From Polyangiaceae bacterium (GTDB lineage: Bacteria; Myxococcota_A; Polyangia; Polyangiales; Polyangiaceae): a DNA stretch of 64,000 nt. The notes under the pieces are model-generated. The model ran no database searches. It was not told the DNA's origin and worked only from the letters and a program-made list of their open reading frames with translations. Made by a program: the position numbers and the translations under genes. Positions 53,684-62,590 of this stretch are shown one piece after another (position 1 is the first letter of the stretch; each line of letters starts with the position of its first letter). The stretch covers positions 37,887-101,886 of the forward strand of contig JABFXY010000144.1 in the NCBI GenBank assembly GCA_013361525.1. The letters are read 5' to 3'.

Positions 53684-54922
53684 TTACTCGATGATCAGCT
53701 CGACGCCGAGCGCCGTCGCGACGTCGACCGTCGTGTCGGTGAGCTTCTCGAGGCTGTCGATAGCAGCGGCGATCTTCTCGCGTCCACCGCCGGCGGTGTC
53801 GTCGACGATCGCCTGGTCGAAGGGCTGCGGAATGGCTTCGATTGCCTCTTTCGCGGCCGTGAGATCCGCCTTCATCTTCTCGTCGAGCGCCGCGTCGACC
53901 TTCTTGACGAGGTCGTCGATACCGGCGCCATCCTCGTCGCCGAGGCGGCCGAGGTAGACGTTCTCGATCCCCAGCAGGTCGTGCAGGTGGTCGATGTGCG
54001 TCGTGTCGGAGAAGCAAGAGTGCTCCTCCTCCTGGTCGCGCTCTTGGTACGCGTTGTTCATGCGCTCGGTCGAGAGCTCGGCGCCCGAGAGGCTGCCCAT
54101 TCCGACGAGCATCTTGGTCAACGATTGCGTCGGATCGTCCCCGACGAACGTCGCTGCATAGCCCTCGCCCGGCTCCCACGCGTCCTCGACGAACTCGATG
54201 TCTTCGACGAGGAGCTCGGTCACCGCGCGCAGGTATTCGCCGCGGCGGTCTTGATTCGAATGCGTGCCCTCGGCGCCGACGACGTAATCGGTGAACGGGC
54301 GATTGCCCGGGCCCGTCTCGCTTTGGTCCTGGCCCCACAGAAGGAACTCGATCGCGTGGAAGCCGGCCGAGAGGTTCTTTTCGCCGCCGTTCTCGTTGGC
54401 CTCCGCGATCACCTCTTTCGTGATCTCCGGGAAGCCTTCGGGGTCATTGACGATGCCGACTTCCATCACCTCGTCGTTCGGGCCGAGCACGTAGTCGATG
54501 TAGAACTCGTCGAGCGGCCAGCCGTTGATGCGACCCTCGGGGCCCGTCTCTTCGTTGTCGATCGGGCCGCCGTAAAAGCGGAAGACCTCGGTCTCGAGGT
54601 ACGCGGGGCGCGCCGCGACCCACGCGTCGCGGGCTGCGTCGAGCGTCTCTTGCGAGGGGGCGTCGACGAAGGCGTTGACGGCCGTTTGCAGGTCGCGCGC
54701 GCGGGTCAGGGCGATTTCGTATGCGTCGTGGACCTGTCCGGCATACCCGTCGACCACCGGCTGGATGTCCTGGTCGGTCAACGAGGAGCCGCCCCCGGAC
54801 CCGCCGCCACCCGCAGCACCCGTGCCCGTATCGTCGCCGCACGCCGACGTCGCCGTCGCACCGAACAGCAGCGCGATCGCGCCAACCACACCGAGAGCCC
54901 CCTTCGTCGACCGGTTGTTCAT
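53684..54922 (-). CDS. Imelysin-family lipoprotein, first copy
   Basis: A 412-residue lipoprotein with lipobox ATSAC near 28 and a Gly/Ser linker. The imelysin fold is intact, including the conserved GFHAIEFLLWGQD near 200 (GxHxxE metal motif). FRFYGGPIDN and INGWPLDEFYIDYV near 115-145 are also typical of the IrpA/imelysin family. The ATG at 54922 is chosen; a GTG at 54949 is an alternative. It is the first gene of the minus-strand operon and faces the TonB receptor across an AT-rich regulatory gap. Confidence 0.92.
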   Translation of the reverse strand: MNNRSTKGALGVVGAIALLFGATATSACGDDTGTGAAGGGGSGGGSSLTDQDIQPVVDGYAGQVHDAYEIALTRARDLQTAVNAFVDAPSQETLDAARDAWVAARPAYLETEVFRFYGGPIDNEETGPEGRINGWPLDEFYIDYVLGPNDEVMEVGIVNDPEGFPEITKEVIAEANENGGEKNLSAGFHAIEFLLWGQDQSETGPGNRPFTDYVVGAEGTHSNQDRRGEYLRAVTELLVEDIEFVEDAWEPGEGYAATFVGDDPTQSLTKMLVGMGSLSGAELSTERMNNAYQERDQEEEHSCFSDTTHIDHLHDLLGIENVYLGRLGDEDGAGIDDLVKKVDAALDEKMKADLTAAKEAIEAIPQPFDQAIVDDTAGGGREKIAAAIDSLEKLTDTTVDVATALGVELIIE

Positions 54923-54967
54923 CTGCTTGTTTTTCCTCGTCGCGGACACTTTTTAAGACTGTTGTTG

Positions 54968-54984
54968 AAAGTGATATTCACTTT
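54968..54984. promoter_or_regulatory. Palindromic operator-like site in the divergent gap
   Basis: AAAGTGATATTCACTTT: 7-base arms perfectly inverted around TAT, inside a strikingly AT-rich island (54961-54992, ending TTTTATTATCA) in otherwise high-GC DNA. It lies midway between the imelysin and TonB-receptor starts, so one bound regulator could control both. The size and base content suit a Fur-family box; the match is by eye. Confidence 0.6.
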
Positions 54985-55003
54985 TATTATCACCCCCTCC
55001 GCA

Positions 55004-57292
55004 ATGCAAGATTTTCCATCACGCTGTTTGAAATCGCTTCGTTCGCCGGCGCTTAGCTGCCTGGCCGGCCTCTTCGTCTCCGCCATCGCTCCCGTCGCGT
55101 TCGCCGACGAGCCCGCGCACGAAGAAGAAGCGACGGTGCATGAGCAAGCGCCGCCCGCGACGAAGGAGAAGACAGCACCTGCCGAGCAAGCGCCGCCCGC
55201 CGACGCAGAGCTCGTCGCCGAGAAGCCGGCGGAGTCGGAGGCCGGCCCCACCGAGGTGCGCATCCTCGGTGAGAGCGACGAGCAGCTGCAAAAGGTGCCG
55301 GGATCGCGCGCGCTCGTGACCGCGAAAGAGATCAAGCGAATGGCGCCGCGAGACGCGTCCGAGGTGATCCGGCGGGTACCGAGCCTCACCGTCGCGTCCG
55401 AGGACGGCCATGGCCTGCGCCTCAACGTCGGTATGCGCGGGTTCGATCCGACGCGCAGCCGCTCCATCCTCGTGCTCGAGGACGGCGTCCCCATTTCGAT
55501 CAACCCTTATGGTGAGCCGGATCTCTATTACTCGACGACCGTCGATCGCATCCGCGCGGTCGAGCTCGTCAAAGGATCCGGCGCCGTCTTGTACGGTCCT
55601 CAAACGATCGCCGGCGTGTTGAACTTCATCACGCCGTCGCCCCCGGATTCACGCGAGGCGCTCGCGGTGATGGAGGGTGGGCAGTTCGGCTTCTTCCACG
55701 CGCTCGCTCGTTATGGCGACGCGCAGGGCGACGTCCGTTACATGGCGCAGGCGTCGTTCCGCAGAGCCGACGGCCCGCGCGACATCGGGCTCGACGCGGT
55801 CGATCTCATGGGCAAGGTCGTCGTCCCGACGTCGTCGCGCGGCGAGATGCTCATCAAGCTCGGCTTCTATCACGAGCGTTCGGGCTCGACGTACGTGGGC
55901 ATGACCCGCGACATGTTCGAGGCCGATCCGGAGCAGCCCTCGGTTGCGCCGCACGACCGCTTCGACGTGCAGCGAATCGAAGCCTCGCTCGTCCACACGC
56001 AAAAGCTCACCGACTGGGCGAAGCTCCGCACGCTGGTGTACGGCTACCTCACGGATCGGGTATGGCGCAGGCAGCGTTATGACCGCATACCGGTCGACGG
56101 TATCGATTACGAGCGGGTCGTGGGCAATCCGGATATTCCGGTCGGCGCGATCTATTTTCGAAACAACAGCATGATCCGCGACCGCCATTACCAGGTCGCC
56201 GGTATCGAGCCGCAGGTCGAGATGAAGGGGCTCACCGGCCCGGTTCGTCACACGTTGACCTTCGGCGCACGCTTCCACGCGGAGTTCGCGCAACGCGAAC
56301 AGCGCGTCACCGACTTCATCACGTCGGAGGCAGGCGTGCCCGAGCTGAACGAGGCACAGCGCGTGCTCGCCGGGTCGGCCTACGTCCAGGACCGAATGGC
56401 GTTCACCGATTGGTTGCTGGTCACGCCGGGCGTGCGCTTCGAGCTCGCGGGCTACGAGCGCGCCACGCTGCGCGAAGAGGTCGACGGCGTCGCGACCGAT
56501 GTCGACGTGCACGGCACGAGCACCGCGATCGGAGCCATTCCCGGTCTCGGCATCGTCGTCGGAACGCCCGACTTCAATGGCTTCGGCGGCATCCATCTCG
56601 GTTGGTCGCCGCCCCGTGTCTCCTCCGCCGTGACGCCGGACGGTCGCGATGCGCAGCTATCGGCCGAGCGCAGCACGAGCATCGAGGCGGGTGTCCGAGG
56701 TCGACCCGTCCCCGGGCTCAACTTCGAGGCCACGGGCTTCTTGACGATGTTCACCAATCAGATCGTTCCGGCGACGGCCTCGAGCGGCGTCCAGAGCGAG
56801 CTCGTCAATGGGGGCGCGACGCGCCACGCCGGTGTGGAGGCCTCGGGCACGGTTTCGATCGGCGAGCTCGCGGGCGTCGACTTCGACCTCGACGTCACGG
56901 CCCGTTACACGTTCGCCGACGCGCGTTATCGCGGTGGCCCATTCGATGGGAATTTGCTCCCGTATGCGCCGCAACACCACGCCTCGGCCGTCGTGGACTT
57001 CCAACACCCATTCGGACCGGGCGCGCAATTTTCGTGGTCGTTCGTCGGGCCGCAATTCACCGACGAGACCAATTCGGAGCTCGCGGACGCGACGGGACGG
57101 ACCGGCGAAATCGACATTCAGAACGTGCTCGACGCCTCCATTCGGTGGACGATCGCGCAGGTGGGCCTGACGCCTTATCTGTCGATGAAGAACATGCTCA
57201 ACGACGTCTACATCTCGTCACGCCGCCCCGACGGCATTCACACCGCGGGCTTCCGCCAGATCATCGGCGGGCTGAGGTGGGAGGGGCCGTAG
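55004..57292 (+). CDS. TonB-dependent outer-membrane receptor (FecA-like)
   Basis: A 762-residue receptor. A signal peptide ends at VAFADEP near 32. A charged spacer rich in Glu/Ala/Pro precedes the plug (about 90-215), with ITAKEI-like VTAKEIKRMAPRDASEVIRRVPSL and the FecA-type run INPYGEPDLYY..VELVKGSGAVLYGPQTIAGVLNFI. The 22-strand barrel (about 220-762) ends IIGGLRWEG, short of the usual terminal aromatic by a few residues. Substrate probably ferric citrate or another ferric chelate. The 3' end overlaps the convergent gene by 32 bp. Confidence 0.93.
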   Translation: MQDFPSRCLKSLRSPALSCLAGLFVSAIAPVAFADEPAHEEEATVHEQAPPATKEKTAPAEQAPPADAELVAEKPAESEAGPTEVRILGESDEQLQKVPGSRALVTAKEIKRMAPRDASEVIRRVPSLTVASEDGHGLRLNVGMRGFDPTRSRSILVLEDGVPISINPYGEPDLYYSTTVDRIRAVELVKGSGAVLYGPQTIAGVLNFITPSPPDSREALAVMEGGQFGFFHALARYGDAQGDVRYMAQASFRRADGPRDIGLDAVDLMGKVVVPTSSRGEMLIKLGFYHERSGSTYVGMTRDMFEADPEQPSVAPHDRFDVQRIEASLVHTQKLTDWAKLRTLVYGYLTDRVWRRQRYDRIPVDGIDYERVVGNPDIPVGAIYFRNNSMIRDRHYQVAGIEPQVEMKGLTGPVRHTLTFGARFHAEFAQREQRVTDFITSEAGVPELNEAQRVLAGSAYVQDRMAFTDWLLVTPGVRFELAGYERATLREEVDGVATDVDVHGTSTAIGAIPGLGIVVGTPDFNGFGGIHLGWSPPRVSSAVTPDGRDAQLSAERSTSIEAGVRGRPVPGLNFEATGFLTMFTNQIVPATASSGVQSELVNGGATRHAGVEASGTVSIGELAGVDFDLDVTARYTFADARYRGGPFDGNLLPYAPQHHASAVVDFQHPFGPGAQFSWSFVGPQFTDETNSELADATGRTGEIDIQNVLDASIRWTIAQVGLTPYLSMKNMLNDVYISSRRPDGIHTAGFRQIIGGLRWEGP

Positions 57293-58547
57293 CGATTTCG
57301 TAGCCGGCGCGCGACACGACGGTGCCGACGAAGGAGATCGAGATGTGCGGCGCGACGATCGACGGCCGAAAGGTCTCGATCCCGCCGTCGACGACGTTCG
57401 ACAGCCAAACCGGGACCCGCACCTCCATCTCGAAATGGTCGAATCGAAGATGTAATGGGACGAAGACGGGCCCGCAGAACACCGAAGCGCGCAGGAATTC
57501 GTTTCGACCTTCTTCGTTGACGTCGAAGAGGTAGCCGGCGGAAAACCCGGCGCCGAAACCGAAATGGTCCCCGGGGCGGAATTGAAGCTCCGCGGCGGTA
57601 CCAACAATAGCGACTCTATCGGTGTCGCTTCCGAGGTAGGCCGAGAAGACGTCGCCCTCGAACCATATCGCGTCTTGCCCCGAACCGGCGGCGACGAAGG
57701 CTTCGATCGCGAGCCGCCCGCCGGCGCCACCCAGGGCGCCGACCGTTTCGCTCGTCGTGATCGCAGGAAACGGCGGAATGATGCTCGCCTCAAGACGGAC
57801 GCGATCCTTCTCGTCCGGAGGCGGCGGAGACAGGCACGGAGGAGACAGACACGGCTGCGGGGGAACCTCGGGGGGTGCCACGAGCTCCACCGTCACGCGA
57901 TCGCCGAGCGCGACCTGAATCTGCTTGTCGGCATGCGTGCCGCTCACCGTTCGAAAGCTGATCGAGTGCGAGCCCTCGGGGACGAGCAGACCTTGTTTCG
58001 AGCGGTTCCAGTCGACGGGTCGATTGTCGACGAGGATGGTGCCGGTCGCCGCCGGGCCGACGATCGCGACGACGACGCGCGCCGATTTCGATTCGATCTC
58101 GCTCATCGTCTCGCGCAGCGCCTCGAGCGATCCGCCGCAGAGGATGTGCTTGATGCTCACCTCCGCGGCTGCCTCGTGAGCGCCGCTCTTGAAGAGCGCG
58201 CGCATCCAGGCGACGGCGATCTTGTCGTGCGGGACGGCGCGGTACGACTCCTCGAAAGCCCGCACCGCGCCGGCGAAATCGCCTGATTCGAAGCGCTCGG
58301 TGCCCTCGGCGAACAGGACCTTCGCCATCGATTTCGCGTCGGGGCTCGGCTCGGGCTGCGGGCACTCCGCGGGCCTTTCGGAAGGTGCGGCGGGCGCCTC
58401 TTCGGCACCGGCCGGAGGCTCTGCGGGCGGCTCTTCCTGTGCGCTCGCGATGCTCGGCAGCCCCAATCCGGACAAGGCCGAAGCGATCAGCGCGGCGCGC
58501 CTGCGCAAAATCGCCGCACGATCGACGCAATCATCCGGCAACGGCAC
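57261..58547 (-). CDS. Secreted PEGA-like protein with C-terminal barrel-like domain
   Basis: A 428-residue protein. A signal-like N-terminus (RRAALIASALSGLGLPSIASA) is followed by an Ala/Pro linker. A TPR-like helical pair (AKVLFAEGTERFESGDFAGAVRAFEESY) covers about 70-150 and a PEGA-like beta domain about 155-220 (TGTILVDNRPVDW..LLVPEGSHSISF). A proline linker precedes about 180 residues of amphipathic strands ending in a Thr/Ser/Arg tail. The build is like the protein at 6260-7339 and common in myxobacteria. Function unknown. Convergent with the TonB receptor, overlapping its last 32 bp. Confidence 0.75.
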   Translation of the reverse strand: MPLPDDCVDRAAILRRRAALIASALSGLGLPSIASAQEEPPAEPPAGAEEAPAAPSERPAECPQPEPSPDAKSMAKVLFAEGTERFESGDFAGAVRAFEESYRAVPHDKIAVAWMRALFKSGAHEAAAEVSIKHILCGGSLEALRETMSEIESKSARVVVAIVGPAATGTILVDNRPVDWNRSKQGLLVPEGSHSISFRTVSGTHADKQIQVALGDRVTVELVAPPEVPPQPCLSPPCLSPPPPDEKDRVRLEASIIPPFPAITTSETVGALGGAGGRLAIEAFVAAGSGQDAIWFEGDVFSAYLGSDTDRVAIVGTAAELQFRPGDHFGFGAGFSAGYLFDVNEEGRNEFLRASVFCGPVFVPLHLRFDHFEMEVRVPVWLSNVVDGGIETFRPSIVAPHISISFVGTVVSRAGYEIATAPPTSARR

Positions 58548-58634
58548 GAGGCCATCATACGAGCCCCGCCGTTTGACGGTCGGTCGTTCGCATGCTCAGG
58601 TGAATTCACGTTCTTTTCGGCGGAGTGAATCGAG

Positions 58635-59189
58635 ATGCGAAGCGGCCTCGTCCTAGCGTTGTTCGTCGCCGGTTGTGGTGCCCGGCCAAGGGAGGAGGCG
58701 CAGGTCGCGCCTTCCTATCCGACGCGGTCCCAAACGTCCGCCGCATCGACGCCGGCAACGCCGGCGGCTTCGGCAAGCGCCGATCCATTGCCGTCGAGCC
58801 AGCCGATAGCGACGACGTCACCGCTCGAATCCACCGCGCCCGCGTCGGAGGGGCAGGAGCTCCGCTCCGACTTGAGCATTCAGGAGATCGCACCCGGAGC
58901 CGGTCGACAGGCTACGAAGGGAAACAAGCTGACCGTCCACTACGTCGGCAAGCTTGCCAACGGGTTGGAGTTCGACAGCTCTCGAAAGCGCGGAACGCCC
59001 TTCACCTTCGAGCTTGGGGCAAAACACGTCATCGAGGGATGGGACCGCGGGCTCGTGGGCATGCGCGTCGGCGGCCAACGCCGCCTGGTGATCCCTCCCG
59101 CGCTCGGGTACGGCGCTCGAGGAGCGCCGCCGAACATCCCGCCGAACGCCGTGCTCGTCTTCGACATCGAGCTCGTCGCCATCGAATAG
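58635..59189 (+). CDS. FKBP-type peptidyl-prolyl isomerase lipoprotein
   Basis: A 184-residue lipoprotein (lipobox LFVAGC near residue 14). A Ser/Thr/Pro/Ala linker covers about 20-80. The FKBP domain is about 95-184: VHYVGKLANGLEFDSS, FTFELGAKHVIEGWDRGLVGMRVGGQRRLVIPP, YGARGAPPNIPPNAVLVFDIELV. The aromatic pocket and the Tyr-Gly loop are intact, so it should isomerise prolyl bonds of envelope proteins. It starts 87 bp after a divergent gene and may be first in the unit containing the ACP and acyl-AMP ligase. Confidence 0.95.
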   Translation: MRSGLVLALFVAGCGARPREEAQVAPSYPTRSQTSAASTPATPAASASADPLPSSQPIATTSPLESTAPASEGQELRSDLSIQEIAPGAGRQATKGNKLTVHYVGKLANGLEFDSSRKRGTPFTFELGAKHVIEGWDRGLVGMRVGGQRRLVIPPALGYGARGAPPNIPPNAVLVFDIELVAIE

Positions 59190-59235
59190 AAGCGGCTCCT
59201 CGCTACCCAAAACCTCTGCTAAAGACCCTGGCGCC

Positions 59236-59502
59236 ATGACCTGGACTCGAGAACGCGTGCGCGAAGAGGTGATTCAAATCCTCAAGCCCCACGTGCAAGC
59301 GGACACTGCCCTCAGCGAAACGAGCCACCTCGTCGCCGACCTGGGCATCGACTCGCTCGGCGTGATGGAAGTCGTCGCGGACCTGGAGGACAAGTTCAAG
59401 CTCCACATCCCGGACGATGCGCTCCGCGAGGTGGACACCGTCGGGGACGTCGCGAAAGCGATCACGACGCGCCTTCAGAACGAGGGGAGGCTCGCCGAAT
59501 GA
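59236..59502 (+). CDS. Acyl carrier protein
   Basis: An 88-residue four-helix ACP with the phosphopantetheine site serine in LGIDSLGVMEV near residue 38 and acidic helix 2, so it should be modified by a phosphopantetheinyl transferase to carry acyl groups. It shares four bases (ATGA) with the following acyl-AMP ligase gene, which presumably loads it. It is separate from the housekeeping fatty-acid-synthesis acp, whose fabD/fabG neighbours are absent here. Confidence 0.93.
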   Translation: MTWTRERVREEVIQILKPHVQADTALSETSHLVADLGIDSLGVMEVVADLEDKFKLHIPDDALREVDTVGDVAKAITTRLQNEGRLAE

Positions 59503-61307
59503 GCTCGGTTTTCTCCCCGCGTACGGTCGTTCAGGCCATCGAAGACGCAGCGAAGAGCACCCAGACCGGTTACCGCTTCATCGGCGAAGAAGGCGGCGCC
59601 GAGCCGTTCTTCTCCCACGCCGGCATCGAGCGGGCGAGCGCTCGTTTCGGCGGTGCGCTGCAGTCCCTCGGGTTGCAAAAGGGTGATCGCGTCGCGCTCA
59701 TTCTTCCGGACAACGCCGACTTCGTGTTCGCATTCCTCGGCGCCCTTCGCGCGGGCGTCATCCCGGTGCCGATCTATCCGCCCACCGGGCTCGGCAAGCT
59801 CGCCGGGTACCTCGACAACACGCTCCATATCGTCGAGCGCAGCGGCGCGAAGGTCCTCGTCACTTCCGCGGAGATCCGCCGCCTCCTCGGCACCGTGCAA
59901 TCGCGCGCGCCCGAGCTCGAGAAGGTCGCCGACGTCGAGACCCTCAAGGCGCTCCGCGAAGAGCTGAAGCCGGTGCAGGTCGGCCTCGACGACATCTGTT
60001 TTCTCCAGTTCACGAGCGGTTCGACGTCACGCCCGAAGGGCGTCGTCCTCACGCACGCGAACATCGCCGAGAACGTCCACGTCATCATGGATCTCGGCCT
60101 CAAAGCGCAGAGCTTCGACAACGGCGTGTCGTGGCTGCCGCTCTATCACGACATGGGCCTGATCGGCTTCGTGCTCGCGCCGCTGTTCCACGTGAACTCG
60201 ATCACGTTCTTGCCGCCGCTCCTGTTTTTGAAGCGGCCGGCGCGCTGGCTCGAGCAGATGTCGCGCCAGAAGGCGACGATCTCCTTCGGTCCCAACTTCG
60301 CCTACGCGCTCTGTAACAAGCGCATCAAAGACAGCGAGCTCGAGGGCCTCGATCTTTCGAGCTGGCGCGTCGCCGGCTGTGGCGCCGAGCCTATCCGCGC
60401 GGAGAACCTGCGCGCGTTCGCGGAGCGCTTCGGTCGCGTCGGCTTCTCGGAAAAGGCGTTCGTCGCCTGTTACGGAATGGCCGAGTCGACGCTCGCAGTC
60501 TCCTTCTCACCGGTTGGAAAGGGCCTCCTCGTCGATCAGGTCGACGGCCAAGCCCTCTGGTCGGCCGGCAAGGCCGAGCCCGTCGGCGAGGGCGCCGAGC
60601 GCGCCGCACCGGTCGTCGGCTGTGGCCCCGCGTTCGACCGCCACGACATCGGCGTGTTCGCAGAGTCCGACGCGGAGAGCCTCACGCCGCTCGGCGAGCG
60701 TACCGTGGGCGAGCTGCGGCTGCGCGGACCGAGCGTCATGCGCGGCTACTGGAACGACGCGGAGCTCACGCGCGAAGCCTTCGCCGGCGGTTGGTTGAAG
60801 ACGGGCGACATCGGCTACATCGCCGAGGGCAACGTCTACATCTGCGGCCGCTCGAAAGAGGTCATCATCGTCAACGGCCGTAACTACTACCCGCAAGATC
60901 TCGAATGGGAAGCGAGCCGGGTGGAAGGCGTCCGCAAAGGCAACGTCATCGCGTTCGGCACGATGAAGCCCACGCACGATCGCGAACGCGTGATCATCGC
61001 CCTCGAGACGAGCGTCCCCGAAGGTGAAGGTCGCGAGACGCTCAAGGGCGACGTTCGCAAAGCCGTCCAGCAAGCGCTCGGCCTCACGGTCGACGACGTC
61101 GTTCCGGTGGATGCCGGCGTCCTGCCGAAGACGTCGAGCGGCAAGCTCCAACGCGCGAAGACCCGCGAGCTCTACGAAAACGGTGATCTTCTGGCGCGTA
61201 CGAGCATTCGCCGATCGGACAAGGTCGAGGTCGTGAAGGAGGTCGTGAAGAGCCAGATCGGCTACTTCCGCCACGCGATCCTCGGGGGCCGCAAAGACCA
61301 ACCCTGA
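59499..61307 (+). CDS. Fatty acyl-AMP ligase
   Basis: A 602-residue adenylate-forming enzyme. It has P-loop QFTSGSTSRPKGV near 170, WLPLYHDMGLIGFVLAPLF near 210, YGMAESTLAV near 325, the TGD motif GGWLKTGDIGYI near 430 and the hinge/GRSKEVIIVNGRNYYPQDLE near 450-470 with PKTSSGKLQR (catalytic Lys) near the C-terminus. The H-D-M-G and N-Y-Y-P-Q-D signatures mark the FAAL class, which makes acyl-adenylates and passes the acyl to a carrier protein rather than CoA. The coupled ACP gene is the evident acceptor. No polyketide synthase or NRPS is in the window. Confidence 0.95.
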   Translation: MSSVFSPRTVVQAIEDAAKSTQTGYRFIGEEGGAEPFFSHAGIERASARFGGALQSLGLQKGDRVALILPDNADFVFAFLGALRAGVIPVPIYPPTGLGKLAGYLDNTLHIVERSGAKVLVTSAEIRRLLGTVQSRAPELEKVADVETLKALREELKPVQVGLDDICFLQFTSGSTSRPKGVVLTHANIAENVHVIMDLGLKAQSFDNGVSWLPLYHDMGLIGFVLAPLFHVNSITFLPPLLFLKRPARWLEQMSRQKATISFGPNFAYALCNKRIKDSELEGLDLSSWRVAGCGAEPIRAENLRAFAERFGRVGFSEKAFVACYGMAESTLAVSFSPVGKGLLVDQVDGQALWSAGKAEPVGEGAERAAPVVGCGPAFDRHDIGVFAESDAESLTPLGERTVGELRLRGPSVMRGYWNDAELTREAFAGGWLKTGDIGYIAEGNVYICGRSKEVIIVNGRNYYPQDLEWEASRVEGVRKGNVIAFGTMKPTHDRERVIIALETSVPEGEGRETLKGDVRKAVQQALGLTVDDVVPVDAGVLPKTSSGKLQRAKTRELYENGDLLARTSIRRSDKVEVVKEVVKSQIGYFRHAILGGRKDQP

Positions 61308-61333
61308 AGGCGGTCGCTTTTTGACGGGTTTTC

Positions 61334-61361
61334 GAGCCGGCCGGGCGTTCGACGCCGGCTC
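61334..61361 (+). terminator. Hairpin after the acyl-AMP ligase gene
   Basis: GAGCCGGC and GCCGGCTC form a perfect 8-bp stem around a 12-base loop, 27 bp past the stop. No T-tract, so a Rho-type or weak terminator. Confidence 0.5.
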
Positions 61362-61442
61362 GTTGCCCAGCACCGATCCGGCTGACGAGAACGTGATCAA
61401 TCCGGGCCTGCCGGGGCATCAACCGGCATAGGCTTGGACAAC

Positions 61443-62423
61443 ATGTTGCGCACGTCGTGGATGAAACAGGCGATCTTCGCGCTCGGGGGCCTCTTGCCCC
61501 TGGTCGCGGCCTGCACCGTCGACGTCGACATGGGCCTGCGCTGCGACGACGGTGAGGTCCAGCACCAACCGGGCGACACGTTCGAGCGGGGCTGTCAGAC
61601 CTGCACCTGCAACGCGGACGGCACCACCACGTGCGACGCGACGACGTGCGAATGTACGCTCGACGGCGCAGAGATCCCGTTCGGCGCCGCGGTCGCTGCC
61701 GGCGACGGTTGCAACACCTGCCAGTGCAATGAGTTCGGCGAGATCGAGTGCACCGACAATCCGTGCCCGACCTGCCCGGACGAAGCGCCGGCGTGCGACG
61801 ACATGCCGCAGTACGACCCGACCTGCTGGTACGAGCCGTATTGCACCGAGTCGTTCGAATGGGAGTGCATCCCCCATTGCGCTTGTGACAGCCAGCCGGT
61901 GCCGACCTGCGACAAGCCGCCGCCCGGTTGCTATTTCGATTTGTATTGCGACCGAATGGCTTGGCAATGCGGCGATATCATCTGCGAGGATCCCTGCGCC
62001 GAGCCGCCATCCTTCGACTGCACCGACATCCAGACGAAGCCGGGTTGCTATGCGGAGTCCGTATGCGACCCGGTCTATGGCTGGGACTGTTTCGTCTACT
62101 GCGACCAATGCGCGGGTGATCCGATCGAATGCGGGCCCGACGCCGAGGCTGTCTGCACCGCGGATGGGAAATGGACGTGCGCGCCCCTCAATACGACGTG
62201 CGGGCGCACGATCGGCGTCGCCTGCGAACCGGATCCCGGAATGGGGTGCATCTCCTATCCGGTTTGCCACCTCGACGGTCAATGGGTCTGCCAATACGAA
62301 TGCCCGACGGAGAACTGCACCGGTCCGATGCCGGAGTGTCCACCGCCCGGCGCCGGCAACTGCAATTACCAGCTGACCTGCGACCCGAACGGCACGTGGA
62401 CCTGCGGCGAGAGCTGCTTCTGA
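61443..62423 (+). CDS. Cys-rich secreted lipoprotein
   Basis: A 326-residue lipoprotein (lipobox LLPLVAAC near residue 24). The rest is packed with cysteines. There are two N-terminal modules like the vWF-C/pacifastin pattern (CDDGEVQHQPGDTF..GCQTCTCNADGTTTC). Then come repeated units of about 40 residues with P-x-C, G-C-Y, W-x-C spacing (CWYEPYCTESFEWEC, GCYFDLYCDRMAWQC, GCYAESVCDPVYGWDC), six or so in all. It is surely disulfide-rich and extracellular. Adhesion or protease inhibition are possible; no function proven. The start is the ATG at 61443. Confidence 0.75.
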   Translation: MLRTSWMKQAIFALGGLLPLVAACTVDVDMGLRCDDGEVQHQPGDTFERGCQTCTCNADGTTTCDATTCECTLDGAEIPFGAAVAAGDGCNTCQCNEFGEIECTDNPCPTCPDEAPACDDMPQYDPTCWYEPYCTESFEWECIPHCACDSQPVPTCDKPPPGCYFDLYCDRMAWQCGDIICEDPCAEPPSFDCTDIQTKPGCYAESVCDPVYGWDCFVYCDQCAGDPIECGPDAEAVCTADGKWTCAPLNTTCGRTIGVACEPDPGMGCISYPVCHLDGQWVCQYECPTENCTGPMPECPPPGAGNCNYQLTCDPNGTWTCGESCF

Positions 62424-62590
62424 GTCAGCTGCTTTTGGCGCGCCGCTAGCGTACTTCGGGTAAACCGCAAGCTTTCGGAGCCGCGACAGCTCGCAGCGGC
62501 CGAATGCCACAGCCTCACGGTCGCGCACGCACCTTCGGGCGCACAATCCCGTAGATTGTGGCTGGCACTCGCCTAGCAAGCTGCGCCCCC

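Noticed and set aside
53658..54338. An N-terminal extension of the di-heme gene running into the imelysin gene
   Set aside because: The added residues have shadow composition. A proper lipoprotein signal begins at 53657.
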